Shown piece after piece: positions 12,966-25,750 of a stretch of 64,000 nucleotides of DNA. A program made the translations under genes and the position numbers. Origin of the DNA: Sipunculus nudus (taxonomy: Eukaryota; Annelida; Sipuncula; Golfingiida; Sipunculidae); contig CM049316.1 of the NCBI GenBank assembly GCA_026874595.1, forward strand, positions 31,045,339 through 31,109,338. Direction: 5' to 3'. How positions within the stretch are numbered: the stretch's first letter is position 1; the number at the start of each line of letters is the position of its first letter. The notes under the pieces were generated by a model that was not told the origin of the DNA, ran no database searches, and saw nothing but the letters and a program-made list of their open reading frames with translations.

Positions 12966-13041
12966 AAGAACCCTGTGTAATATATGAAAATATATCTATA
13001 TATATCTATATATATATTTATATATATTACACAGGGTTCTT
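12966..13041. other. Perfect 20-bp inverted repeat with AT-rich loop
   Basis: AAGAACCCTGTGTAATATAT at 12966-12985 is the exact reverse complement of 13022-13041. The 36-nt spacer is TA-rich and extends the possible stem. It lies about 300 bp beyond the stop of the minus-strand gene, so it could act in that gene's 3' region, or it could be a palindromic repeat remnant. Confidence 0.85.
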
Positions 13042-13250
13042 AATAAAGGAAATATATACAATGCAGTGATAATATGAAATTTGTAAGGCAGGTGAAAACC
13101 TATCCCATCAAAAAGCAAAATAACTCAGTGTCACTAAAACTGAAGCACCGATTCACTAAAACTGAGGCACCGATATATGTATGTCTGAAGCCCTAGCTAT
13201 TGAATATCATTTCATCACAATAAGAGTGCCTGTCCCATATTTATATGTAA

Positions 13251-13252
<2 letters not shown>

Positions 13253-13316
<64 letters not shown>
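13253..13316. repeat. (TA)n microsatellite
   Basis: Uninterrupted TA run just beyond the stop codon of the minus-strand coding exon. Confidence 0.97.
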
Positions 13317-13319
<3 letters not shown>

Positions 13320-13333
13320 TGTAAACCATGAAC

Positions 13334-14401
13334 CTAGACTAAAGTGTCCAGTTTCTCTGCAACTGTCTGACTGGAATGGATGGTCTCCCTCTGTGTTGGG
13401 CATGTCCCTATAGCTTGTACCCCAACGGGCACACCCGCATCCCCAGACACACCTTCAGCTGGTGTAACAGTGAATGTTTGGGAGTTCATTGTATTGGAGG
13501 ATTCCGCCTGACACTTGCTGCTGCTGTTGGTGTGTGGGGCAGAGGAGGCAGCACCACTTGTGCATACGGTGGCTGTTTTCAATGTTAGCACTAACTTTCT
13601 CCTCTTAGGGTTAGGGCTGCCATCCGTATCCAAGCACCCATCCTGTGCGGGGGAGGTTTTGTTAACTTGTTGATGTGGGTTTGGCAAATCTGGTGTACCA
13701 GGAGTTAGAGGAGGAGTCCTGTTCGCATCATGTGCAACGGAGCACCCCTCCTGTGCAGTGGAGCTTTGGTTGAGTTGTGGACCCAAGTTGGGCAAACCTC
13801 CTTGTGTACCCAGTGTCAGAGGAGGAGTCCTGTTCTTGTTGTCTGCAACCGGGAGGCCATCCTGTGCAGAGGGGGTTTCGGTAAAATCGTTCCCTGAGGC
13901 AGGCACACCTCGAGTGCTGCTAGCAGTCAAGGAAGGCTCCTGACTAGCATATTGATGTAGACTCTGGAAAGGGCTTGAAAACCTGAACCTGGAAAAGAAG
14001 ACCTCATCTCTACCGGAGTACAGCTGTTCAAGGGCATGCCTCCCCACGCGGGGGGTAATGGAGGCGGCATCGAAAGCCTCTGTGTATTCATCTTCGCTGG
14101 GATGAAGGACATGGAGCATATCTACCGGAATAGCATCTGGTGTAGTCTTGACAAAGACTTCTGTTGTTCTAGCTGAGGTCCCTAGTCTAACTTTCTTCAT
14201 GGAACCCATCCAACTTGAGACCAATGCTGCCATGACATTTTTCACAAGAAAGACCATAGGAAATTTGGCATGTTTTGACCTTTGAAGGTCTCTTGGTGTG
14301 ATGGCTGCACCAGCAGCCCGGACAATTGTGGCTTGCAGCAATTCTTCTGTGGGCGGAATGTTGATTGTTTCCCCCTCCATCTCACTAACTGCATCAAGCA
14401 T
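13334..14401 (-). CDS. Last coding exon of an unrecognised Ser/Thr/Pro-rich, probably nuclear protein
   Basis: This is the only long credible frame in the window, about 355 codons ending in TAG at 13334-13336. Base composition is much richer in GC than the flanks, as expected for coding DNA. I start it at 14401 because on the minus strand a pyrimidine-rich TTTTCTTCATTGCAG ends at 14402, directly before ATGCTTGATGC. It is either an internal/last exon or starts at that ATG. The first ~140 residues look folded, with hydrophobic helices (around FPMVFLVKNVMAAL) and a conserved-looking DMLHVLHPSEDEY. Residues about 165-270 hold three degenerate ~37-residue repeats sharing AQ(D/E)G, RTPPLT and LPN. 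PKRRKL at about residues 265-270 is a likely nuclear localisation signal. The rest is Ser/Thr-rich and low-complexity. No catalytic motif, signal peptide or membrane segment is seen, and I do not recognise the family. A domesticated transposon or chromatin/transcription protein is possible. Upstream exons must lie beyond 14402 and were not found before the satellite begins. Confidence 0.7.
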   Translation of the reverse strand: MLDAVSEMEGETINIPPTEELLQATIVRAAGAAITPRDLQRSKHAKFPMVFLVKNVMAALVSSWMGSMKKVRLGTSARTTEVFVKTTPDAIPVDMLHVLHPSEDEYTEAFDAASITPRVGRHALEQLYSGRDEVFFSRFRFSSPFQSLHQYASQEPSLTASSTRGVPASGNDFTETPSAQDGLPVADNKNRTPPLTLGTQGGLPNLGPQLNQSSTAQEGCSVAHDANRTPPLTPGTPDLPNPHQQVNKTSPAQDGCLDTDGSPNPKRRKLVLTLKTATVCTSGAASSAPHTNSSSKCQAESSNTMNSQTFTVTPAEGVSGDAGVPVGVQAIGTCPTQRETIHSSQTVAEKLDTLV

Positions 14402-14420
14402 CTGCAATGAAGAAAACAAA
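14402..14420 (-). other. Probable 3' splice site of the 13.3-14.4 kb exon
   Basis: On the minus strand, TTTGTTTTCTTCATTGCAG gives a good polypyrimidine tract and CAG. The open frame continues a few codons upstream, which is why a simple frame call would start in the intron. Confidence 0.6.
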
Positions 14421-14785
14421 GATCACTAACTGAACCTGTAGTGGTACAAAGCCATTTGTGCCACTTTATGGTATACTAAAAAAGAATAGCTAATGTCTTG
14501 GCAGCTCTTACAAACGTAGCAAGTAAAGCACAGGAAGGTAATGTATTATACACAAGTGCAGCTGCCTCTAACAAAAGTTAGTGTCATTTACCTGTTTTTA
14601 GCTCTCATTGAAGATTTAATAATTTCTGACCAGGTAGCAAATGAATCCTTGATACACTATCAAAAAAGAATCACACAAATTTATATCCAAGTGTTCAGAG
14701 GAAATATTTCTCATGAGAACAGGGCTTGGTAAAATCCCTAGTGCTGCAGGAAGTCATTGAAATGTCAGCTTGGAAATGTAAAGTA
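14421..14785. other. Unique stretch between coding exon and satellite
   Basis: No exon, RNA gene or repeat unit could be supported here. Further exons of the minus-strand gene might be present but none has clear splice signals. Confidence 0.5.
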
Positions 14786-17700
14786 TTTGTCAGTAGTAAT
14801 GTATGCTATATCCGGAATACGGATTACCCTTACCCTTTAGGCATGAAATATTCTCCAAATGTTTGTGGATAATAAGGTGTTCTATATACGAGATATGGGT
14901 TACCCTAACCCTTCGGGCATGAAATACCCCAGTAAGTGTTGTCACTGATGGTATGTGCTTTATCTGGGATATGGGTTGGACTAACCCTCTGGGTACGAAA
15001 TATTCTCCAAGTATTTGTCAATAATAATGTATGCTATATCAAAAATACGGGTAACCCTAACCCTTCAGGCATGAATACTCTCCAAATGTTTGTGGATAAC
15101 AATGTATGCTATAAGCGAGATATGGGTTACGCTAACCCTTCGGGCATGAAATACCCAAGTATTTGTGAGTATTAATGTATGCTATATCCGGAATACGGCT
15201 TACCGTAACCCTTCAGGCATGAATTACTCCCCTAATGTTTGTGGACAATAAGGTATTTTATATACGAGATATGGGTTACCCTAACCCTTCGGGCATGAAA
15301 TACCCCAGTAAGTGTTGTCACTGTTGGTATGTGCTGTATCTGGGATATGGTTTGGCCTGACACTCTGGGTATGAAATATTCTCCAAGTATTTGTCAATAA
15401 TAACGTATGCTATATCCGAAATACGGGTAAGCCTAACCCTTCAGGCATTAATACTCTCCAAATGTTTGTGGATAACAATGTATGCTGTAAGCGAGATATG
15501 GGTTACCCTAACCCTTGGGGCATGAAAAACCCCAGTAAGTGTTGTCACTACTGGTATGTTCTGTATCTTGGATATGGGTTGGCCCAACCCTCTGGGTATG
15601 AAATATTCTCCAAGTATTTGTCAGTATTAATGTATGCTATATCCGGAATACGGGTTACCGTAACCCTTCAGGCATGAAATACTCCCCTAAGGCTTGTGGA
15701 TAATAAGGTATTTTATATACGAGATATGGGTTACCCTAACCCTTCGGGCATGAAATACCCCAGTAAGTGTTGTCACTGTTGGTATGTGCTGTATCTGGGA
15801 TATGGGTTGGCCTAACCCTCTGAGTATGAAATATTCTCCAAGTATTTGTCAGTATTAATGTATGCTATATCAGGAATGCGGGTTTCCCAAACCCTTCAGG
15901 CATGAAATGCTCTCCAAACGTTTGTGGATAATAAGGTATTTTATATACATATATGGGTTACCCTAACCCTTCGGGCATGAAATACCCAAGTAAGTGTTGT
16001 CACTGTTGGTATGTGCTGTATCTGGGATATGGGTTGGCCTAACCCTCTGATATCCGGAATACGGGTTACCCTAACCCTTCAGGCATGAAATACTCTCCAA
16101 ATGTTTGTGGATAATAAGGTTACCCTAACCCTTCGGGCATCAAATACTACATCACCTGTTTGTTACTACTAATATGTGTTATATCCGGAATACGGGTTAC
16201 CCTAACCCTTCGGGCATGAAATACCCCATTAAGTGTTGTCGCTGTTGGTATGGGCTGTATGTGGGATATGGGTTTGGCTCACCCTCTGGGTATGAAATAT
16301 TCTCCAAGTATTTGTCAGTAGTAATGTATGCTATATCCGGAATACGGATTACCCTAACCCTTTAGGCATGAAATACTCTCCAAATGTTTGTGGATAATAA
16401 GGTGTTCTATATACGAGATATGGGTTACCCTAACCCTTCGGGAATGAAATACCCCAGTAAGTGTTGTCACTGTTGGTATGTGCTTTATCTGGGATATGGG
16501 TTGGACTAACTCTCTGGGTATAAAATATTCTCCAAGTATTTGTCAATAATAATGTATGCTTTATCCAAAATACGGGTAACCCTAACCCTTCAGGCATGAA
16601 TACTCTCCAAATGTTTGTGGATAACAATGTATGCTATAAGCGAGATATGGGTTACCCTAACTCTTCGGGCATGAAAAACCCCAGTAAGTGTTGTCACTAC
16701 TGGTATGTTCTGTATCTGGGATATGGTTTGGCCTTACCCTCTGGGTATGAAATATTCTCCAAGTATTTGTCAGTATTAATGTATGCTATATCCGGAATAC
16801 GGGTTACCGTAAGCCTTCAGGCATGAAATACTCTTATATCCGGAATACGGGTTACCGTAAACCTTCAGGCATGAAATAGTCCCCTAATGTTTGTGGATAA
16901 TAAGGTATTTTATATACGAGATATGGGTTACCCTAACCCTTCGGGCATGAAATGCCCCAGTAAGTGTTGTCACTGTTGGTATGTGCTGTATCTGGGATAT
17001 GGGTTGGCCTAACCCTCTGAGTATGAAATATTCTCCAAGCATTTGTCAGTATTAATGTTTTACCGTAAACCTTCAGGCATGAAATACTCTCCAAATGTTT
17101 GTGGATAATAAGGTATTCTATATACGAGATATGGGTTACCCTAACCGTTCTGAAATACCCCAGTAAGTGTTGTCACTGTTTGTAGGTGCTGTATCTGGGA
17201 TATGGGTTGGCCCAACCCTCTGGGTATGAAATATTCTCCAAGTATTTGTCAGTATTAAAGTATGCTATATCCGGAATGCAGGTTTCCCTAACCCTTCAGG
17301 CATGAAATACTCCCCAAAGGTTTTAGATAATAAGGTATTTTATATATGAGATATGGGTTACCCTAACCCTTCGGGCATGAAATACCCCAGTAAGTGTTTT
17401 CACTGTTGGTATGTGCTGTATCTGGGAAATGGGTTGGCCTAACCCTCTGAGTATGATATATTCTCCAAGTATTTGTCAGTATTAATGTATGATATATCCA
17501 GAATACGGGTTTCCCTAACCCTTCAGGCATGAAATACTCTCCAATTGTTAGTGGATAATAAGGTATTCTATATACGAGATCTGGGTTACCTAACCCTTCG
17601 GGCATGAAATACCCCATTAAGTGTTGTCACTGTTGGTATGTGCTGTATCTGGGATATGGGTTGGACCAACCCTCTGTGTATAAAATATTCTCCAAGTAAT

Positions 17701-19532
17701 TGTTAGTATTAATGTATGCTATATCCGGAATACGGGTTACCCTAACCCTTCAGGCATGAAATACTCTCCAAATGTTTGTGGATAATAAGGTTACCCTAAC
17801 CCTTCGGGCATGAAATACTACAGCAACTGTTTGTCACTACTAATATGTGTTATATTGGGAATACGGGTTACCCTAACCCTTTAGGCATGAAATACCCCAT
17901 TAAGTGTTCTCACTGTTCGTACGTGCTGTATCTGGGATATGGTTTGGCCTAACCCTCTGGGTACGAAATATTCTCCAAGTATTTGTCAATAATAATGTAT
18001 GCTATATCCAAAATTCGGGTAACCCTAACCCTTCAGGCATGAATACCCTCCAAATGTTTGTGGATAACAATGTATGCTATAAGCGAGATATGGGTTACGC
18101 TAACCCTTCGGGCATGAAATACCCCAGTAAGTGTTGTCACTGTTGGTATGTGCTGTATCTGGGATATGGGTTGGCCCAACCCTCTGGGTATGAAATATTC
18201 TCCAAGTATTTGTCAGTATTAATGTATGCTATATCCGGAATGCGGGTTTCCCTAACCCTTCAGGCATGAAATATTCGCCAAACGTTTGTGGATAATAAGG
18301 TATTTTATATACATATATGGGTTACCCTAACCCTTGGGGCATGATATACCCCAGTAAGTGTTGTCACTGTTGGTATGTGCTGTATCTGGGATATTGGTTG
18401 GCCTAACCCTCTGATATCCTGAATACGGGTTATCCTAACCCTTCAGGCATGAAATACTCTCCAAATGTTTGTGGATAATAAGGTTACCCTAACCCTTCGG
18501 GCATGAAATACTACAGCAACTGTTTGTCACTACTAATATGTGTTATATAGGGAATACGGGTTACCCTAACCCTTTAGGTATGAAATACTCTCCAAATGTT
18601 TGTGGATAATAAGGTGTTCTTTATACGAGATATGGGTAACCCTAACCCTTCGGGCATGAAATACCGCAGTAAGTGTTGTCACTGATGGTATGTGCTTTAT
18701 CTGGGATATGGGTTGGACTAACCCTCTGGGTACGAAATATTCTCCAAGTATTTGTCAATAATAAAGTATGCTATATCCAAAATACGGGTAACCCTAACCC
18801 TTCAGGCATGAATACTCTTCAAATGTTTGTAGATAACAATGTATGCTATAAGCGAGATATGGGTTACGCTAACCCTTCGGGCATAAAATACTCCAGTAAG
18901 TGTTGTCACTGTTGGTATGTTCTGTATCTGGGATATGGGTTGGCCTTACCCTCTGGGTATGAAATATTCTCCAAGTATTTGTCAGTATTAATGTATGCTA
19001 TATCCAGAATACGGGTTACCGTAACCCTTCAGGCATGAAATACTCTCCAAATGTTAGTGGATAATAAGGTATTCTATATACGAGATATGGGTTACCCTAA
19101 CCCTTGGGGCATGAAATACCCCAGTAAGTGTTGTCACTGTTGGTATGTGCTGTATCTGGGATATGGGTTGGCCCAACCCTCTGGGTATGAAATATTCTCC
19201 AAGTATTTGTCAGTATTAAAGTATGTTTTATCCGGAATGCGGGTTTCCCTAACCCTTCAGGCATGAAATACTCGCCAAACGTTTGTGGATAATAAGGTAT
19301 TTTATATACATATATGGGTTACCCTAACCCTTCGGGCATGAAATACCCCAGTAAGTGTTGTCACTGTTGGTATGTGCTGTATCTGGGATATTGGTTGGCC
19401 TAACCCTCTGATATCCGGAATACGGGTTATCCTAACTCTTCAGGCATGAAATACTCTCCAAATGTTTGTGGATAATAAGGTTACCCTAACCCTTCGGGCA
19501 TCAAATACTACATCACCTGTTTGTCACTACCA

Positions 19533-22330
19533 ATATGTGTTTTATCCGGAATACGGGTTACCCTAACCCTTCGGGTATTAAATACCCCATTAAGTGTTGT
19601 CACTGTTGGTATGGGCTGTATCTGGGATATGGGTTTGCCTCACCCTCTGGGTATGAAATATTTTCCAAGTATTTGTTAGTATTAATGTATGCTATAGCCG
19701 GAATACGGGTTACCCTAACCCTTCAGGCATGAAATACTCTCCAAATGTTTGTGGATAATAAGGTTACCCTAACCCTTCGGGCATGAAATACAACAGCAAC
19801 TGTTTGTCACTACTAATATGTGTTATATTGGGAATACGGGTTACCCTAACCCTTCGGGCATGAAATACCCTATTAAGTGTTCTCACTGTTGGTACATGCT
19901 GTATCTAGGATATGGTTTGGCCTAACCCTTTGGGTATGAAATATTCTCCAAGTATTTGTCAGTATTAATATATGCTGTATCCGGAGTACGGGTTACCCTG
20001 ACCCTTCAGGCATGAAATACTCCTCAAATGTTTGTCGATAATAATGTATGCTATATGCGAGATATGGGTTACCCTAACCCTTCGGGCATGAAATACCCCA
20101 TTAAGTGTTGTCACTGTTGGTATGTGCTGTATCTGGGACATGGTTTCGCCTAACCCTCTGGGTATGAAATATTCTCCAAGTATTTTTCAGTATTAATGTA
20201 TGCTATATCCGGAATATGGGTTACCCTAACCCTTCAGGCATGAAATACTCTCCAAATGTTTGTGGATAATAAGGTATTCTATATACGAGATATGGGTTAC
20301 CCTAACCCTTCGGGCATGAAATACCCCAGTAAGTGTTGTCATTGTTGGTATGTGCTGTATCTGGGATATGGGTTGGACTAACCCTCTGGGTATGAAATAT
20401 TCTCCAAGTATTTGTCAATAATAATGTATGCTATATTCGAAATACGGGCAACCCTAACCCTTCAGGCATGAATACTCTCCAAATGTTTGTGGATAACAAT
20501 GTATGCTATAAGCGAGATATGGGTTACCCTAACCCTTCGGGCATGAAAAACCCCAGTAAGTGTTGTCACTACTGGTATGTTCTGTATCTGGGATATGGGT
20601 TGGCCTAACCCTCTGGGTATGAAATATTCTCCAAGTATTTGTCAGTATTAATGTATGCCATATCCGGAATACGGGTTACCCTGACCCTTCAGGCATGAAA
20701 TACTCCTCAAATGTTTGTCGATAATAATGTATGCTATATGCGAGATATGGGTTACCCTAACCCTTCGGGCATGAAATACCCCATTAAGTGTTGTCACTGT
20801 TGGTATGTGCTGTATCTGGGACATGGTTTCGCCTAACCCTCTGGGTATGAAATATTCTCCAAGTATTTTTCAGTATTAATGTATGCTATATCCGGAATAT
20901 GGGTTACCCTAACCCTTCAGGCATGAAATACTCTCGAAATGTTTGTGGATAATGAGGTATTCTATATACGAGATATGGGTTACCCTAACCCTTCGGGCAT
21001 GAAATACCCCAGTAAGTGTTGTCATTGTTGGTATGTGCTGTATCTGGGATATGGGTTGGACTAACCCTCTGGGTATGAAATATTCTCCAAGTATTTGTCA
21101 ATAATAATGTATGCTATATTCGAAATACGGGTAATCCTAACCCTTCAGGCATGAATACTCTCCAAATGTTTGTGGATAACAATGTATGCTATAAGCGAGA
21201 TATGGGTTACCCTAACCCTTCGGGCATGAAAAACCCCAGTAAGTGTTGTCACTACTGGTATGTTCTGTATCTGGGATATGGGTTGGCCTAACCCTCTGGG
21301 TATGAAATATTCTCCAAGTATTTGTCAGTATTAATGTATGCCATATCCGGAATACGGGTTACCGTAACCCTTCAGGCATGAAATACTCCCCTAATGTTTG
21401 TGGATAATAAGGTATTTTATATACGAGATATGGGTTACCCTAACCCTTCGGGCATGAAATACCCCAGTAAGTGTTGTCACTGTTGGTATGTGCTGTATCT
21501 GGGATATGGGATGGCCTAACCCTCTGGGTATGAAATATTCTCCAAGTATTTGTCAGTATTAATGTATGCTGTATCCGGAGTACGGTTTACCCTAACCCTT
21601 CAGGCATGAAATACTCGTCAAATGTTTGTCGCTAATAATGTATGCTATACGCGAGATATGGGTTACCCTAACCTGTGGGGCATGAAATACCCCAGTCAGT
21701 TTTGTCACTGTTGGTTTGTGCTGCATCTGGGATATGGGTTGGCCCAACCCTCTGGGTATGAAATATTCTCCAAGTATTTGTCAATAATAATGTATGCTAT
21801 ATTCGAAATACGGGCAACCCTAACCCTTCAGGCATGAATACTCTCCAAATGTTTGTGGATAACAATGTATGCTATAAGCGAGATATGGTTTACCCTAACC
21901 CTTGGGGCATGAAATACCCCAGTAAGTGTTGTCACTGTTGGTATGTGCTGTATCTGGGATATGGGTTGGCCCAACCCTCTGGGTATGAAATATTCTCCAA
22001 GTATTTGTCAGTATTAAAGTATGTTATATCCGGAATGCGGGTTTCCCTAACCCTTCAGGCATGAAATACTCGCCAAACGTTTGTGGATAATAAGGTATTT
22101 TATATACATATATGGGTTACCCTAACCCTTCGGGCATGAAATACCCCAGTAAGTGTTGTCACTGTTGGTATGTGCTGTATCTGGGATATTGGTTGGCCTA
22201 ACCCTCTGATATCCGGAATACGGGTTATCCTAACTCTTCAGGCATGAAATACTCTCCAAATGTTTGTGGATAATAAGGTTACCCTAACCCTTTGGGCATC
22301 AAATACTACATCACCTGTTTGTCACTACTA
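19533..22330 (+). repeat. Higher-order block copy 1 (2798 bp)
   Basis: Starts at ATATGTGTTTTATCCGGAAT. The same start recurs at 22331 and 23732. The landmark TTTGTCGATAATAATG occurs at 20031 and 20714 in this block and at 24230 and 24913 in copy 3. Both pairs are 683 bp apart internally, and copies 1 and 3 are 4199 bp apart. Confidence 0.85.
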
Positions 22331-23731
22331 ATATGTGTTTTATCCGGAATACGGGTTACCCTAACCCTTCGGGCATTAAATACCCCATTAAGTGTTGTCA
22401 CTGTTGGTATGGGCTGTATCTGGGATATGGGTTTGCCTCACCCTCTGGGTATGAAATATTTTCCAAGTATTTGTTAGTATTAATGTATGCTATAGCCGGA
22501 ATACGGGTTACCCTAACCCTTCAGGCATGAAATACTCTCCAAATGTTTGTGGATAATAAGGTTACCCTAACCCTTCGGGCATGAAATACAACAGCAACTG
22601 TTTGTCACTACTAATATGTGTTATATTGGGAATACGGGTTACCCTAACCCTTCGGGCATGAAATACCCTATTAAGTGTTCTCACTGTTGGTACATGCTGT
22701 ATCTAGGATATGGTTTGGCCTAACCCTTTGGGTATGAAATATTCTCCAAGTATTTGTCAGTATTAATATATGCTGTATCCGGAGTACGGGTTACCCTGAC
22801 CCTTCAGGCATGAAATACTCCTCAAATGTTTGTCGATAATAATGTATGCTATATGCGAGATATGGGTTACCCTAACCCTTCGGGCATGAAATACCCCATT
22901 AAGTGTTGTCACTGTTGGTATGTGCTGTATCTGGGACATGGTTTCGCCTAACCCTCTGGGTATGAAATATTCTCCAAGTATTTTTCAGTATTAATGTATG
23001 CTATATCCGGAATATGGGTTACCCTAACCCTTCAGGCATGAAATACTCTCCAAATGTTTGTGGATTACCCTAACCCTTCGGGCATCAAATACCCCAGTAA
23101 GTGTTGTCATTGTTGGTATGTGCTGTATCTGGGATATGGGTTGGACTAACCCTCTGGGTATGAAATATTCTCCAAGTATTTGTCAATAATAATGTATGCT
23201 ATATTCGAAATACGGGCAACCCTAACCCTTCAGGCATGAATACTCTCCAAATGTTTGTGGATAACAATGTATGCTATAAGCGAGATATGGGTTACCCTAA
23301 CCCTTGGGGCATGAAATACCCCAGTAAGTGTTGTCACTGTTGGTATGTGCTGTATCTGGGATATGGGTTGGCTAACCCTCTGGGTATGAAATATTCTCCA
23401 AGTATTTGTCAGTATTAAAGTATGTTATATCCGGAATGCGGGTTTCCCTAACCCTTCAGGCATGAAATACTCGCCAAACGTTTGTGGATAATAAGGTATT
23501 TTATATACATATATGGGTTACCCTAACCCTTCGGGCATGAAATACCCCAGTAAGTGTTGTCACTGTTGGTATGTGCTGTATCTGGGATATTGGTTGGCCT
23601 AACCCTCTGATATCCGGAATACGGGTTATCCTAACTCTTCAGGCATGAAATACTCTCCAAATGTTTGTGGATAATAAGGTTACCCTAACCCTTCGGGCAT
23701 CAAATACTACATCACCTGTTTGTCACTACTA
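22331..23731 (+). repeat. Higher-order block copy 2, internally deleted (1401 bp)
   Basis: Matches the first ~700 bp and the last ~650 bp of copy 1 but lacks about 1.4 kb between. A junction is visible near 23065, where TTTGTGGAT runs straight into TACCCTAACCC instead of the usual ATAAGGTATTC. The landmark TTTGTCGATAATAATG occurs once (22829). Confidence 0.8.
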
Positions 23732-25750
23732 ATATGTGTTTTATCCGGAATACGGGTTACCCTAACCCTTCGGGCATTAAATACCCCATTAAGTGTTGTC
23801 ACTGTTGGTATGGGCTGTATCTGTGATATGGGTTTGCCTCACCCTCTGGGTATGAAATATTTTCCAAGTATTTGTTAGTATTAATGTATGCTATAGCCGG
23901 AATACGGGTTACCCTAACCCTTCAGGCATGAAATACTCTCCAAATGTTTGTGGATAATAAGGTTACCCTAACCCTTCGGGCATGAAATACAACAGCAACT
24001 GTTTGTCACTACTAATATGTGTTATATTGGGAATACGGGTTACCCTAACCCTTCGGGCATGAAATACCCTATTAAGTGTTCTCACTGTTGGTACATGCTG
24101 TATCTAGGATATGGTTTGGCCTAACCCTTTGGGTATGAAATATTCTCCAAGTATTTGTCAGTATTAATATATGCTGTATCCGGAGTACGGGTTACCCTGA
24201 CCCTTCAGGCATGAAATACTCCTCAAATGTTTGTCGATAATAATGTATGCTATATGCGAGATATGGGTTACCCTAACCCTTCGGGCATGAAATACCCCAT
24301 TAAGTGTTGTCACTGTTGGTATGTGCTGTATCTGGGACATGGTTTCGCCTAACCCTCTGGGTATGAAATATTCTCCAAGTATTTTTCAGTATTAATGTAT
24401 GCTATATCCGGAATATGGGTTACCCTAACCCTTCAGGCATGAAATACTCTCCAAATGTTTGTGGATAATAAGGTATTCTATATACGAGATATGGGTTACC
24501 CTAACCCTTCGGGCATGAAATACCCCAGTAAGTGTTGTCATTGTTGGTATGTGCTGTATCTGGGATATGGGTTGGACTAACCCTCTGGGTATGAAATATT
24601 CTCCAAGTATTTGTCAATAATAATGTATGCTATATTCGAAATACGGGCAACCCTAACCCTTCAGGCATGAATACTCTCCAAATGTTTGTGGATAACAATG
24701 TATGCTATAAGCGAGATATGGGTTACCCTAACCCTTGGGGCATGAAAAACCTCAGTAAGTGTTGTCACTACTGGTATGTTCTGTATCTGGGATATGGGTT
24801 GGCCTAACCCTCTGGGTATGAAATATTCTCCAAGTATTTGTCAGTATTAATGTATGCCATATCCGGAATACGGGTTACCCTGACCCTTCAGGCATGAAAT
24901 ACTCCTCAAATGTTTGTCGATAATAATGTATGCTATATGCGAGATATGGGTTACCCTAACCCTTCGGGCATGAAATACCCCATTAAGTGTTGTCACTGTT
25001 GGTATGTGCTGTATCTGGGACATGGTTTCGCCTAACCCTCTGGGTATGAAATATTCTCCAAGTATTTTTCAGTATTAATGTATGCTATATCCGGAATATG
25101 GGTTACCCTAACCCTTCAGGCATGAAATACTCTCGAAATGTTTGTGGATAATGAGGTATTCTATATACGAGATATGGGTTACCCTAACCCTTCGGGCATC
25201 AAATACCCCAGTAAGTGTTGTCATTGTTGGTATGTGCTGTATCTGGGATATGGGTTGGACTAACCCTCTGGGTATGAAATATTCTCCAAGTATTTGTCAA
25301 TAATAATGTATGCTATATTCGAAATACGGGTAATCCTAACCCTTCAGGCATGAATACTCTCCAAATGTTTGTGGATAACAATGTATGCTATAAGCGAGAT
25401 ATGGGTTACCCTAACCCTTCGGGCATGAAAAACCCCAGTAAGTGTTGTCACTACTGGTATGTTCTGTATCTGGGATATGGGTTGGCCTAACCCTCTGGGT
25501 ATGAAATATTCTCCAAGTATTTGTCAGTATTAATGTATGCCATATCCGGAATACGGGTTACCGTAACCCTTCAGGCATGAAATACTCCCCTAATGTTTGT
25601 GGATAATAAGGTATTTTATATACGAGATATGGGTTACCCTAACCCTTCGGGCATGAAATACCCCAGTAAGTGTTGTCACTGTTGGTATGTGCTGTATCTG
25701 GGATATGGGATGGCCTAACCCTCTGGGTATGAAATATTCTCCAAGTATTT
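23732..25750 (+). repeat. Higher-order block copy 3 (~2.0 kb before diverging)
   Basis: Follows copy 1 with the same internal landmark spacing until about 25750, where TCAATAATAATGTGTGC replaces the TCAGTATTAATG of copy 1. After that the monomer order differs, suggesting an exchange point. Confidence 0.8.
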
